Position numbers and translations under genes: made by a program
Assembly (NCBI GenBank): GCA_025449725.1
Contig: JANWIU010000157.1
Span: 1 to 23,673, forward strand
Direction: 5' to 3'
Source: Pseudobdellovibrio sp.
GTDB lineage: Bacteria; Bdellovibrionota; Bdellovibrionia; Bdellovibrionales; Bdellovibrionaceae
Length of the DNA stretch: 23,673 bases
The notes under the pieces: generated by a model
Told to the model about the DNA's origin: nothing
What the model saw: only the letters and a program-made list of their open reading frames with translations
Database searches by the model: none
Shown here: in pieces, positions 23,633-23,673 of the stretch
Numbering within the stretch: the first letter of the stretch is position 1
Layout of the letters: each line of letters opens with the position of its first letter

Positions 23633-23673
23633 AGCTTTATTACCTCATATTTGAGAACTAAAGCCAAGCCTCC

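Overview
The window is a compact, fully coding stretch of a Gram-negative chromosome. The best guess is a Bdellovibrio-like predatory or environmental bacterium (Bdellovibrionota). The reasons are three lipoproteins that share an 'FQNCGQ' lipobox, which I associate with Bdellovibrio exported proteins, together with a type III glutamine synthetase, a class II ribonucleotide reductase, and many gene junctions that overlap by 1-4 bases. This placement is inference; no rRNA or other phylogenetic marker is present. No tRNA, rRNA, CRISPR, insertion sequence or prophage was seen, and no gap between genes exceeds about 180 bases.

Left part (1-5364). A leftward pair encodes LemA and the first 35 codons of a TPM-domain protein. 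Divergent from it is an unusual fusion of an RluA-type pseudouridine synthase with an RlmI/RlmK-type rRNA methyltransferase. A leftward pair follows, an acyl-CoA dehydrogenase of isovaleryl-CoA-dehydrogenase type and a TrmH-like tRNA methyltransferase, with 1-base overlap. Next is a rightward CinA homologue whose C-terminal amidase domain looks decayed.

Middle part (5406-15052). A VKOR-DsbA fusion for disulfide formation comes first, then type III glutamine synthetase with a 5' leader hairpin and a strong terminator, and a six-hairpin glycosidase-like protein. Two leftward tandem paralogues follow, secreted proteins of 463 and 455 residues that both carry HEARH-x-DG-x-PH, an exact match to the metzincin zinc motif HExxHxxGxxH. 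After them come a membrane-anchored helical protein of unknown function and a divergent branched-chain aminotransferase.

Right part (15049-23632, all leftward). Class II ribonucleotide reductase lies upstream of a four-gene operon: two VWA-domain lipoproteins, a cysteine-rich secreted protein and a smaller lipoprotein. The three lipoproteins share a calcium-type Asp repeat block, an 'LDSI' signature and a similar C-terminal beta-rich domain, so they look like variants of one architecture. This operon is the most likely undescribed system here: probably an envelope- or surface-displayed, metal-dependent adhesion or binding complex. The nearby metzincin-like pair and the VKOR-DsbA oxidase could serve the same cysteine-rich exported proteins, but that link is speculation from proximity.
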